Below, in pieces: positions 33,580 to 44,667 of a stretch of 64,000 nucleotides of DNA; the stretch's first letter is position 1; the number at the start of each line of letters is the position of its first letter. This DNA is from Xenoacremonium recifei (Eukaryota; Ascomycota; Sordariomycetes; Hypocreales; Nectriaceae). The notes under the pieces were generated by a model. The model saw only the letters and a list, made by a program, of their open reading frames with translations. It was not told the origin of the DNA and ran no database searches. The translations under genes and the position numbers were made by a program. The stretch is from contig WOFQ01000011.1 in assembly GCA_012184525.1 (NCBI GenBank), forward strand, positions 1 through 64,000, given 5' to 3'.

Positions 33580-35631
33580 ATGAGTACCGAGAACAAGAAG
33601 ATGAAGCCAGTGAAGAGACATCGCACTGGCTGCTGGACTTGCAAAGGTACGTCTCACCTCCTTGCGTCGCCACCAACGTGCTAACGGCATTCTAGAACGT
33701 AGAGTGAAATGCAACGGTAAGTGTCTGGCGCAGGAAGTTCCCGAGTGGAACAGGACGCTGAAACAGCTTATAGAGGGCCGTCCGATTTGCGGCGCCTGCG
33801 AGCGCCTGGGCCTTGTTTGTCAGTATGGGATCAAGTTGCTTTGGCGCGAAGATGCCCTCTCGAGAGGCATAGCTTTGGGCCGATCCGGTAAGTAACTCAC
33901 TCTTGGTCTATCGCAGGGCAGAGAACTAATGCAATGTGCAAGGAACATTTACAAAGAAGCGAGGGAAGGTGAATCAAGAGTGCGGATACGATGCCAATCC
34001 TGATCGTTGGCTGTCAGTTCATCACCAGCGCTCAGATGTACAGGCTGCTTTCACGGAGGACTGGATGTTTTTGAACACGACGTATCAGGATTTCTTATCT
34101 GAGAATTACGACCTGAGCCTCGATGATGGTCGCATCGATGAGACAAAGACACCATCTTCGACTTCACAGCTTTTCCCTCTCGCTGCCCCAGCCCACGATC
34201 TCCTCGATTGGGAAGGCTTCAGTCTCAGCCTCCCTGGAGACGACCTCTTCACAGGCCTTGAGCTTGTTGATTCTGAAGGACTCAGTGAAATGAATACCTG
34301 GACCGAGGATAACTTTCCCCTTCCTTTTCTCACACTTCAAAACCCATCCCCCTTTCTATTGGACCACAACGAGACCTACCTTCTCGATTACTTCATCAAC
34401 GGTCTAAGTCCTCGCTGCGCTCTATGGCCGACAGACAACCCCTTTAATAGGACTATGGTTCCTATTTGTCTATCGGCGCCGCACAAACCGCTCTTTAACA
34501 CTGTTATGGCGGTAGCATGCAACCAATTATCCCTGCTCGACGATAAGCGGTTTGAGAAGGACATCTGGATATATCGGTCAAGGGCACTGCGGGGGTTTCA
34601 AGAAGATATTGGCAAGTTCCAGGGTGAGCAGGAATCTTTGCCCGGATGGGAGCACATCGTGGCGACGCTTGTCATGTTGGCGTTCTTCGATGTAGGTCAC
34701 CTCTCTCTTTTTGTGATATCAAAGGACAGCACTGATCTGACTATCTCTGAAGATCTCGCAGAATGCGCCATCGGCTTGGCTTGCTCACCTACGCTTTGCC
34801 CGAACCATCAGAGCACTCCTACCCGTTTCGAACCAACTCTCAGCTGAGCAGATCGATCTGTGCAGGTTCTTCTCGGTCTATTTCGCCGAGCACGAGGCCT
34901 TTGCCCGGACAGCTTCTACCGTGGCCGACCCCTATCAGACTCACGTGTCCTGGTTCTCTCCGGAGCTCAGCATGGACATGACTGCAATTGACTCGTTGCT
35001 CGGCTGCTCGCACGAACTTATTTCTATCATTTCCGAGATATCGGACCTTGCTGATGAGAAGGAATCAGTGCCAGATTCCCTGGAAGATGAGAGCGACTGT
35101 TTATTGGAGAGACGGAAAGACCTTCGGAAGCGTCGCGATGACATTGAACGACGCCTTCATTCACTGGAACAAACTTTGCCTACTGCTTCGCCTGACGCCG
35201 CCGCCTCTAACCCAGAAGCCATTGAAGAGCTGGGTCACATCGCTGAGACGCGTCGCCTCTCCGCCATGATATACCTCTACTGCAGGCTTGACGACGTCCC
35301 CCCAGGCTCCCCACCAATCGATCGCCTAACGAACCAGATCCTTGCCCTGATCCCCAAGATCTCGCTGCGCTCCCACGCCTTGCTCTGGCCCCTCTTCGTC
35401 GTGGGAACAATGGGGCTCGGGATCTCAAACCGAGGCGAGGGCGACGCGGATAGGAAGTTTGTGCTGGAGAGGTTGGTGAGTCTGCAGAATACGCGCCAGC
35501 TGAGAAATGTTGGGCGGGCGAGGAGGGCCGTGGAGGCGATTTGGAGAGCAAGGGATTTGAGGGGGCCGGAAACACAGGCTGGATGGAGAGACATCATCAG
35601 TGTGAGGAGTGGAGGAGTTAGTTTGTGTTGA
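33580..35631 (+). CDS. Zn2Cys6 fungal-specific transcription factor of the oxoprolinase cluster
   Basis: Five exons (33580-33646, 33696-33716, 33774-33887, 33943-34691, 34762-35631) encode 606 aa. Exon 2 is only 21 bp. The introns are 49, 57, 55 and 70 bp, with CTAAC/CTAAT/CTGAC branch sites in three. After splicing, the zinc cluster is perfect: Cys18, 21, 28, 35, 38 and 45 in the spacing C-x2-C-x6-C-x6-C-x2-C-x6-C, including CWTCKERRVKCNEGRPICGA. The rest fits the fungal-specific TF domain 2 type (YFINGLSPRCALWP, FNTVMAVACNQLSLLDD, VSWFSPELS), with a charged coiled segment near SLEDE..RRDDIERRLHSLEQ. It converges on the permease gene and is the natural candidate to bind the shared promoter element; that link is inference. 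Confidence 0.93.
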
Positions 35632-35910
35632 TGTGATTGTGATTGATGGCATGTGAAATTGCCTGAAAGTTCATGGGTTTTGATCATTGTTAGTAGATCC
35701 TCATTGCTCTTTCACGGGACACTAGACTTTTACGTTGTCACATTGTTTCAGACGACACTTTACGGTTGGATTGCAGGCTCTTTTCGGGAAAACCACAAAT
35801 TGATCTGCATTGCGCCGGCATATGCCAACCGAGACATCATTCAATGGAATTCCGTCGACGTCACCCTACTCGACTATCTGCCGTCTGGCCCAGCCTCTCC
35901 TCAGCTTCTT

Positions 35911-37707
35911 CTAATGAACGTATCTAAAATCTTTCTGCTGCTTGTCCGAAAGATCCTGATATGCCTCTACCAGCGAAGTGACATTGTTCTCGTCAACTAG
36001 AAGAGGCTTCCCATACAGACGATCCTTGCGGCGGTTCTGCATGCTGGCTACGAGGAAGTAAAGTCCCATCAGCATAATACATGTGCAGTAGCAAGTTATC
36101 ATCGCGATTGTACCGCCAGTGTAAGCCGGGGCCTGGTTGGCACGGAAAGTTTGTGGCCCGATTAGGTTGCCAGTTCCATAGCCGAGAAGCATAATGGCAT
36201 AAGTGACGACCTTCTTGGTGTTGCCGGCACTGTTTCCTTGGGGCAAGGAGACTGCCGTGACATAAGGTGCTATTGAGCTGTCAGCTATGAATCAACTGAA
36301 ACAGTCGTAGCCAATGGACCTACCCCAGTAGCAATACATCATATACAGACCAAACATCTGACCACCAGTTGATGTCCTTGGCAGACCATAAACTAGCGCT
36401 GTCCCAAAGAGAGGAAAGAGAGCAGCAATTCCAACCACAACGGTTCGGCGGCCGCGCCACTTAGCTGCACAATAAGTCGCCAAGAAGCCAGAGAAGGAAG
36501 AAATGACACCATTGGGCATCGAAAGCAAGGCGGATGTCTGCGCATCAAAACCGAGGCTGTTGATAATCAAAGCTCCAAAAGTGATAAGACCTCCGTTCGG
36601 AATGTTGATAGAAATGTTAAAGAAGAACATGATCCAAATCTTGATATCGAGAAGAGCTTCAAAAGCCTGGTCCCATTTCCACTGGGTGTTATTTACTCCG
36701 GTTCGGTTTTCGGCAAGGCGCTGGACGGCATGCCACCGTTCCTCCAAAGTGAGGAAACGGGCGTTCATTGGCGAGTTAGGTAGGTAGAAGAACATGAAGA
36801 CAGAGTATAGCATGGTTAGTGAGCCTGTCATGAGGTATAGGTATTGCCAGCGGGCCAGCGGTGCCGATTCGGGGATCTTGCCAACGATCCAGGAGAAGAA
36901 GCCGTTGGCAACGGATGAAAAACACGACATGATGACTGGGGCTTTTGGTTAATTGACAATGGTCTGTTGGTATGGGTACAATGTGGTCTACTCACGGCCG
37001 TTGCGAATTGGCTGTTCTGACCTCTTCCAGAAGACGGAGATTAGAAGGGTAGCTCCAGGGTTGATAATAGCCTCGAAGACGCCCATGAGGAATCTAAGAG
37101 CCATCAATCCCGCCCAGTTGTGGCAGGCGGCAATGCAGAGAGTTGCAGTCGCCCAGAGCACGGAACACGCAGTTATATATTTGCCAGCCGGGAGTCGATG
37201 GATCAGATAGGTCGAGGGCCAAATACCGACGAGCATCTGAGAAGTTGTTAGAGACTCATGGAGGCTTATAGGAGTGAGCTGAGGGCAGTTCATACACCGA
37301 TGGACAAGATACTGCCCAGCCAACTATACTGCTGTCCATGGAGATTGTTGTCCTCTTTGAAACCATACAAGGCTCCAGTTGCAAGCTGCACTTTATCGAC
37401 GGCAGAGAAGATGCCCATGAATATCAGCTAAGAGACAAGGGTTGTGTTAGATAAGGGGTATGTTGAATAAATTTCATCTGCATCATACCATGGGTATCAT
37501 CCACATATCGATCTTGCGGACAAGCTTCTTCTCCTGCTCCGGCGTCATCGGAGGGAAGGGGCCAACTGTGGCCAGGAAGTGAGCAGCCTCGTCATGCTTT
37601 TTGTCGCTGGCGGCCTTGACAGTTTCTTGGTCGACGACTACCTGGGTGCTTGGCACTCGCTGGATCGTGTCATCGGGGGACATCTCGACCTTTTTCTCAG
37701 AGTCCAT
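35911..37707 (-). CDS. MFS anion:cation symporter, Dal5/allantoate permease-like
   Basis: Five exons, complement(35911-36269, 36324-36935, 36996-37236, 37296-37427, 37489-37707), give 520 aa. The introns are 54, 60, 59 and 61 bp. The acceptor at 36936 was preferred over one 6 bp earlier in the transcript because of its distance from the branch TTAAC; the alternative adds two residues. A cytosolic N-terminus is followed by KKLVRKIDMWMIPMVLIFMG, typical of the ACS family, then about 12 membrane segments. The loop GVFEAIINPGATLLISVFWK matches the Dal5 subfamily. These proteins import organic anions such as allantoate, ureidosuccinate, pantothenate or dipeptides by proton symport. It shares a promoter with the oxoprolinase gene, so uptake of the oxoprolinase substrate is a reasonable inference. 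Confidence 0.93.
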
Positions 37708-38023
37708 GATGAAGGGATGCAAGAAAGGGGTTCTTTCTTTTTCTGCAAAGAGACCGCAGCAGTATGACAAGAGATTGGTATATCTCGCGAGCTGAGTGGT
37801 CGAGATGAAGGAGAGGATGATCAAGGGCCACGACTTATATAGACGAGTCGCTGGGTGTTAGGGGATCCAAGCGCCCCTGCGCGGTGATAGCAGCATCTCG
37901 CGAAACCTGTTGTATACTATCCCTATCCCCATGGAGTACAAGGGTCGCGATACGCAAGATAGATGCGGGGAAACAACTTGTAGCTGCTGGATCAACTCCT
38001 AGTTGATTAGGCGGAGAAGCGAG

Positions 38024-38042
38024 GGCAGGTCGATGCGACGAG
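38024..38042 (+). promoter_or_regulatory. Cluster element copy 1
   Basis: GGCAGGTCGATGCGACGAG. It contains the inverted triplets TCG-ATG-CGA. Differs at one base from copy 2 over 19 bp. Confidence 0.7.
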
Positions 38043-38090
38043 GTCGGGATAACCTTTGGAGCGGTTAATACTCGGCAAGATCCAGGAGGT

Positions 38091-38109
38091 GGCAGGTCGA
38101 CGCGACGAG
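38091..38109 (+). promoter_or_regulatory. Cluster element copy 2
   Basis: GGCAGGTCGACGCGACGAG, with TCG-ACG-CGA at its centre, 67 bp downstream of copy 1 and in the same orientation. Confidence 0.7.
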
Positions 38110-38193
38110 AGCCCACTCCCTCCTTGATCCTTCATATCTGCAAAGACATCGCAGGCGAGGAGCACTTCTGATTGATTGCTATCATGATAATGC

Positions 38194-38209
38194 CGTCGCG
38201 TCGACCTGC
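38194..38209 (-). promoter_or_regulatory. Cluster element copy 3 (inverted)
   Basis: The minus strand reads GCAGGTCGACGCGACG, identical over 16 bp to copy 2. Confidence 0.7.
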
Positions 38210-38431
38210 ACTGCATTCGCCTAGTTCTGGCTCGGCGATGATCGTCGGAATCTGCTCGGATAGCATCACCATGCCGCGATGCCTCTATCTGCAGGAGTTG
38301 GCTATCTCGCCAGCGACACCGGCCTGATGGATCTATATAAACACGGGCATGGCTGATCTCGCTTGATAAGTGCCTTTGATAGATGGACAACTCACAATCA
38401 AACACCCTCGTTTTCTTCTCGATAACTAAAG

Positions 38432-41400
38432 ATGGGCTCGATCCCTGCTCCGCGTTCCAAGGGCGTCAGGTTCGCCATAGGCAAGTACACTCACTATTTG
38501 CACTATCTTGAGTGCCGGAGCTAGCCGTAGACTAACTGTCCTAAGACCGGGGAGGCACCTTCACGGATGTCTGGGCCGCCGTTGATGGCCAACCTGACAT
38601 TGTCCTGAAGCTGCTGTCTGTCGACCCAGAGAACTACGCAGATGCTCCTTCAGAAGGTTAGTTCTATGTCTGTCAGGCCTCAATGCAACTCAGACTTAGT
38701 GAATTACGCCTTAGGCATTCGTCGTGTCCTTGAACAGGTCACAAACTCGTCAATCCCCCGATCATCACCCCTGCCGAAACAGCATATTGAATCCATTCGT
38801 ATGGGCACAACCGTAGCAACCAACGGTAAGTACGAACAGACACTCTTTCCAACAGCGAACCAATTGACTGATTGCATTATCAGCATTGCTTGAAAGAAAA
38901 GGCACAAGACATGCTTTCGTCGTCACCGAAGGCTTCCGCGATTTGCTTGACATTGGTCACCAGTCGCGGCCCAAACTCTTCGCCCTTGACCACCGCAAGC
39001 CCGAGACTCTTTATGACGAGGTCGTTGAGATCAGTGAGCGAGTGACTATAGAAGACTTTGAAGAGCGCCCCGAAGAGCTCGACCTACCAACCAAGAAGAT
39101 TCCTGGCACCTTGGTAGAAGGCTCAACTGGAGATGTCCTGCGCATCATCAAGCCGCTGGATGCTGATGAAGTTAGATCAAAGCTGAGTGCCCTCCGGGAA
39201 AAGGGAATCGATGCATTGGCTATCTGCTTTGCCCATTCATATCTATATCCCGACCATGAAGAGGCTGTCGCGAAGATTGCGACTGAACTCGGCTTCACTC
39301 ACGTCTCTGCTTCATCAATGGTCGGGTCAAAGATGATCAAAATGATCTCTCGAGGCAGCTCAGCGTCTGCCGATGCATATCTTACGCCCGAGATCCAGCG
39401 CTATGTAGACACCTTCTCAAAAGGGTTTGAGGGCGGGAGTCTGGATGGCGTGAGGTGCGAGTTCATGCAAAGCGACGGCGGGTTAGTCAATTACAAATAC
39501 TTCACCGGCTTGAAAGCTATCTTGAGTGGTCCTGCTGGTAAAGATTCCCGTTCACCAAGTTGAAGACAAGTCACTGACTCGAAGACTCCAGGTGGCGTTG
39601 TGGGATATGCGAGAACCTCATATGATGGAAAGACACCTGTTGTTGGTTTTGACATGGGAGGCACATCGACCGATGTATCTCGCTTCGGAGGCGACTTTGA
39701 GCATGTATTTGAGACCACAACAGCGGGTGTTGCGATCCAAAGTCCTCAGCTAGACATCAACACGGTTGCTGCTGGAGGTGGCAGCATTCTTTCATGGGAA
39801 AACGGCCTATTCAAAGCTGGCCCCGAGGTATGTAACACTGTCGCCGGTATCCCGAGACTTGACCTGAAACTAACAACGCTTTCTAGAGCGCTGGAGCACA
39901 CCCAGGCCCGGCTTCATATCGAAAGGGTGGTCCTCTGACTGTAACAGACGCAAACCTCATGCTTGGGCGCTTGCTCCCGCAGTTTTTCCCATCCATCTTT
40001 GGTCCTACAGAAGACCAGCCATTGGATCTAGCAGTAGTCCGACAAAAATTTGCAGAGTTGACGGAAACGATCAACGCTGAGACTGGTGGCACGATGACGC
40101 CTGAAGAGATTGCAAATGGATTCATCAACGTTGCCAATGAAGCTATGGCCCGCCCCATCCGTGCTATCACAGAAGCCCGTGGTCATGACACATCTGCGCA
40201 TCACCTGGCTGTCTTCGGAGGAGCTGGCGGACAGCATGCCTGCGAATTAGCAAAGAAACTGGACATTAAACGCGTCATTATCCATAAGTTCTCGAGCATT
40301 CTCTCAGCTTATGGAATGGCGTTGGCTGAAGTTGTGCAAGAGCTTCAGGAGCCCAGTAGCGAGGTCCTTTGCGACGAGTCTATGCCAAAGATCGAAGAGA
40401 GAGTCCGAGATTTGCAGCAGTCTGTCCGGAAGAGTCTTCTGAATCAAGGGATTGAGGAAGAAGCCATTCGGTATGACGTCTACTTGCACCTGCGGTATGA
40501 AGGCACAGAAACTCAGTTGATGATTGCTCGACCACCATCTGGCACTGAATTCAGAGCGGCTTTTGAGAAAGAGCATCTCAGGGAGTTGGCGTTCTTGTTT
40601 CCTGCCTCTAGAAAGGTCCTGGTCGACGATATCAGAGTCCGTGGAGTTGGAGCAAGCGGTGAAGTCAGTCTGGACAATGATCGTCTCACCAAGGAGATGC
40701 AAGAAACAGTATTTGCTACTGTCAAATCACTGAACGCATCACACAAGGTTAGTGGAATCTCATAAATCCCAGTGCATCAAAATTACTCACCAGTTCTTAG
40801 GAGAAGGTGTATTTCGGCTCCACTGGCTACCAAATGGCACCTATTTTCCTCCTTCAGGAACTGAAGACTGGAGATGCCATTGAGGGCCCTGCGGTTATCA
40901 TTGACAACACACAAACTATTGTTGTGGTCCCTGGAGCTAGAGCGTCCATTTTGACTTCTCACGTCGTCATTGACTTGCCTGAGGATGATCAGGCTCCCAA
41001 TGCTGACGCTGCCGAGATCGTCGCTGATCCTATTCAGCTCTCCGTCTATAGCCATCGGTTCATGGGCATTGCAGAGCAAATGGGCCGGACCCTACAGAGA
41101 ACCAGTCTATCACTCAACATCAAGGAACGACTAGACTTCTCATGTGCTGTATTTGGTCCTGATGCTGAGCTCGTTGCCAATGCCCCGCATGTGCCGGTTC
41201 ATCTGGGCAGCATGAGTTACGCTGTGAAGTACCAGTCGGAACTACATAAGGGAAAGCTGAGACCCGGAGATGTGCTCGTCGCAAATCATCCCGAGGCTGG
41301 TGGCACACACCTGCCCGACATCACTGTCATCACGCCGGTATTTGAGCCAGATGGAAAGACCATCTGCTTCTACACGGCTTCGAGAGGCCACCATATGGAT

Positions 41401-42735
41401 ATCGGTGGCTTGAATGGAACATCTATGCCGCCTGATTCGACCTCGCTATACCACGAAGGAGCAGCGATCCGATCATTCTTCTTAGTGAGAGACGAGCAGT
41501 TTAACGAGAAAGGAATCTGCGACATCCTTCTCGAGCCCGGTACTCATGAGGGATGCACGGGATCTCGGAGACTTGGCGATAACATATCGGACCTGAAGGC
41601 GCAGATCGCCGCCAACAATAAGGGTTCCGCATTGATTCAAGCATTGATGGCAGAGAACGGCAAGAAGAGGGTGCATTTCTATATGAAGAAAATCCAAGAA
41701 AATGCCGAGATTGCTGTGCGCAATTATCTCAAAGCTACCCGAGAGAAGTATGGCAATGTGGCCTTGACAGCTGAGGATTACATGGATAATGGGTCAATTA
41801 TGCGCGTGTCGATAACCATCGACGAAGACGGCACGGGTACCTTTGACTTCAAGGGCACATCATCCGAAATGCTATCAAATATGAACGCGCCTCCCGCGAT
41901 CACATACTCGGCACTCATCTACACCATGCGTGTTCTCATCGGAAACGATATTCCCCTTAACCAAGGATGTCTTACTCCTACCAAAGTTCTCATTCCCAAG
42001 GGCACCTTTTTGAACCCGTCTGCCGGCCGAGCAGTTTGTTGTGGCAACACTCTTACCTCACAGAGAGTGACAGATTTGCTCCTCAAGGCTTTCCACGCCG
42101 CAGCTGCCTCTCAGGGATGTATGAACTGCATGGGTTTCTTTGGCCGCGGAGGCCTGGGACCCGATGGCAAACCGCTTCCGGGCTTTGCGTACAACTACGG
42201 CGAGACAATCGCTGGAGGTGCCGGCGCAGGACCGACATGGCACGGTGCTAGCGGATTGCACACGCACATGACCAACACCCGAACTACAGATGCTGAAGTC
42301 ATGGAGAAGCGGTACCCTATTCTAGTGCGAGAATTCTCGATTCGCGAGGGCAGCGGAGGAAAGGGCAAATTCAACGGAGGCTGCGGCGTCGTCCGTGACT
42401 TTGAGTGCCGCGCGCCTCTCACATTCAGCATCATCTCGGAGCGCAGAGTCAACCAGCCGTACGGCATGGAGGGCGGCGAGCCAGGACAACGGGGGACAAA
42501 CTATTGGGCGCAGCGGAACCAGGATGGCACGTACACGTGGCTAAACATAGGCCCTAGAGGGCAGATTGACATGGAGCTGGGCGATCGTTTTGTTGCGCAT
42601 ACACCTGGGGGAGGGGCTTGGGGTAGGGCGGACGGGAACGGGGATGTTAATGGTGCTTCTGACAAGGGCGTAGAGTTCCAGCCGAGAGCTAACGGCAGTG
42701 TGAATGCTTTCTTGGCTGCTCAGCTGGAAGCGTAA
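38432..42735 (+). CDS. ATP-dependent 5-oxoprolinase/hydantoinase (fused HyuA-HyuB)
   Basis: Seven exons (38432-38480, 38546-38656, 38715-38825, 38884-39537, 39592-39827, 39887-40747, 40801-42735) encode 1318 aa, the usual length for eukaryotic 5-oxoprolinase. Intron 1 is GC-AG (GCAAGT donor). The HyuA N-terminus has DRGGTFTDVW (residues 17-26) and later VVGFDMGGTSTDVSRFGG, the two ATP-site loops; AVFGGAGGQHACELAKKL follows. The HyuB half starts near VYSHRFMGIAEQMGRTLQRT and includes HPEAGGTHLPDITVITPVF and GGGAWGRADG at the end. The family opens five-membered cyclic amides using ATP: 5-oxoproline to glutamate, or hydantoins to N-carbamoyl amino acids. Which one is used here cannot be told. 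The segment usually reading GPACYRKGG has Ser in place of Cys. It shares a promoter with the permease, and the FAD oxidoreductase lies downstream. Confidence 0.95.
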
Positions 42736-43172
42736 GGGTCTTAGTAGCTTAGATGGTTGGTTTCTGGCTTGTTCGTAGAAGCCCTGAATACTTGGATTTA
42801 ATAAGTGCATCATGACGTCTATTTGTGGTAGAACTTCAGTTTCACTTACACGGTGATCGCCACATGCCGGTGTCATGACAGCTCATTTGAGTCTGCATCA
42901 TCTGCCCATTATACTCCGAAGCCGGTACCTAGAGCACGTCTCCCATGCCGAGGAACCATACAGGTGGTTTGATGATCCTATCCAGGTCCACAGCTCGCAA
43001 CGACCTGCCCTGAATCATTCCCCAATCTTGCTGAGCGCGGGGTTCGGCGCGACATCGCCATGAGTCTCGCGGGATGGGCAAGGTTAAATAGCACAGACCA
43101 AAACACCACCCCTGGTCCTAGTTCTTGACATAATTGTCAGTTGTGGCTTTGCACTTATACACAACAGAAACG
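42736..43172. promoter_or_regulatory. Promoter region of the FAD oxidoreductase
   Basis: 437 bp between the oxoprolinase stop and the next start. It includes the oxoprolinase 3' UTR and a fourth copy of the cluster element at 42994-43010. No GATA-site cluster like that upstream of the oxoprolinase is evident. Confidence 0.55.
42994..43010 (-). promoter_or_regulatory. Cluster element copy 4 (inverted), upstream of the FAD oxidoreductase
   Basis: The minus strand reads GGGCAGGTCGTTGCGAG. It matches copy 1 at 15 of the first 16 bases and again has TCG-N3-CGA. It ends 163 bp before the start codon. Confidence 0.62.
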
Positions 43173-44667
43173 ATGGCATCCAACACTCCCGAGTCTAGCA
43201 AGCGTGGTCCGCCAGCCGAGGGCCCGGGCCTCAGCTTTTGGCAACAAACAACGAGGGCATTCCCGCTGCTGCACTCCAACCAAGACACCCCAGTCCCATC
43301 ATCCTCCACTTATGTTGTTCTCGGGTCTGGCATCTCAGGTGCTCTTCTGACCTACGAACTGATCCAAGGCGGCGTTCGCGGCGAGGACATTATCATCCTT
43401 GAAGCCCGCGAAGCAGCAAGCGGTGCCAGCGCACGCAATGCCGGACATGTAAGACCCGGTAAGCCAAACCTATTTTCACTCCATCTTTCAAAGCATTTGA
43501 TTAAAGGATTGAATGTCCAGATGCATTCCGTGGCTTCGAAGTCTACGCCCACCACCACGGCACAGCCCAAGCCCTCAAAATCCTCGCCAACGAGCGCATC
43601 GTCCTCGAAACCGTCCGCCAGTTCGTCGCCGACAACAACATATCCTGCGACTTCGACTACACCACCACCTTCGACTGCTGCATGACGCCCGAGTTCCTGG
43701 ACTACGAGCGGCGCAACTACGAAGCGTTCCAAGCCGCGGGGGGCCATGTCTCGCACGTCAAGATCTACACTGGCGAGGAGGCAGCCAAGAAGACGGGCAT
43801 TGCGGGCGTTTTGGGTGCGTATGAGTGGCCTGCGGGGTCGAGTCATCCGGCGAAGTTGGCGCAGTGGTTGTTGGGGGATGTTGTGAAGAAGGGAGTGCGG
43901 TTGTTTACGCATTGTGCGGCGAGTGCTGTTGAAGCTGCGTCTGAAGATGGACTGTGGGATGTGCACACGCCTCGAGGAGTCGTTACGGCATCTAAGGTGG
44001 TGTACTGCACGAACGGCTTCACGGGCTTTCTTCTGCCGCAGCTGGCGGACCATATTGTCCCGACTAGGGGGCAAGCTCATGCCATCATCCCTCTCCCAGC
44101 CTTCACCGGCAACAAGATTCTTCCGAGCACATATTCCCTACGATACTCTATTAACCACTACTACTCCATTATCCAGCGCAAGGGGGATGGCACTATCATC
44201 TTGGGGTGCTCGCTCCCGAACCCTGCCCTGCCAAAGGAAGTTACCGATGGGATCCGGACCATTGACGACACAGGCTTCAACAAACCAATCCAAGAAGATG
44301 CACTACAGCATTTCAACAAGTTTTTTCCCGACACTCCCATGGATACTGCTTTGTATGGCGAGGGTCTTGCACATGTGTGGAATGGCATTGTTGGATTGAC
44401 GACCGACGAAGTTCCGTTCTTGGGTCATGTGGAAGGCAAACCCGGTCAATTTATATGTGCTGGATTCAATGGCCATGGTAAGCTTCTGTTATAAGAGATT
44501 GAAATCAAGACCTCAAGAACTAACGCATGCTCTTAGGTATGGCACGAATCTTCACCAGTGCCCCTGGTGTCGCAAAGATGATCTTGGGGAAGCCATGGAG
44601 CGATACTGGTCTGCCCGAGTGTTTCCAGTTTAGTCAGGCGAGGCTTGATAAACTCTCACAAATATAG
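43173..44667 (+). CDS. DAO-family FAD-dependent amino acid/amine oxidoreductase
   Basis: Exons 43173-43458, 43521-44477 and 44537-44667 encode 457 aa. The introns are 62 and 59 bp. The first join gives GASARNAGHVRPDAFRGFEV, a hallmark of the family; the second gives FNGHGMARIFTSAPGVAKM. The dinucleotide-binding loop VVLGSGISGALL has Gly51, Gly53 and Gly56, with the acidic strand end IIILEAREA. The start at 43173 is the second in-frame ATG after an ATG at 43134; either is possible. Relatives include sarcosine oxidase, glycine oxidase and gamma-glutamylputrescine oxidoreductase, which oxidise a C-N bond to imine and hydrogen peroxide. No mitochondrial or clear PTS1 signal is visible. Position and shared promoter element suggest it acts after the oxoprolinase/hydantoinase. 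Confidence 0.91.

Larger units (their letters stand above)
37885..38425. promoter_or_regulatory. Cluster of nine GATA-factor (HGATAR) sites
   Basis: Sites begin at 37885, 37957, 38185, 38364, 38377 and 38420 on the + strand, and at 38179, 38285 and 38302 on the - strand. Two or more close HGATAR sites are the usual mark of AreA/Nit2 control of nitrogen-source genes. Binding is inferred, not shown. Confidence 0.6.
37708..38431. promoter_or_regulatory. Bidirectional promoter of permease and oxoprolinase
   Basis: 724 bp between two divergent start codons. On the + side, TATATAAA at 38334-38341 lies about 98 bp before the oxoprolinase ATG. On the - side, CTATATAAG at 37834-37842 lies about 130 bp before the permease ATG. 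In between lie nine HGATAR sites, three copies of the GCAGGTCG-N2-GCGA element, and a perfect 7+7 inverted repeat at 37991-38007. Confidence 0.8.

Noticed and set aside
38657..38700. Earlier TTAG acceptor for oxoprolinase intron 2
   Set aside because: It keeps frame but inserts VNYAL before GIRRVLEQ; the later acceptor at 38714 gives the family's SEGIRRVLE with no insertion.
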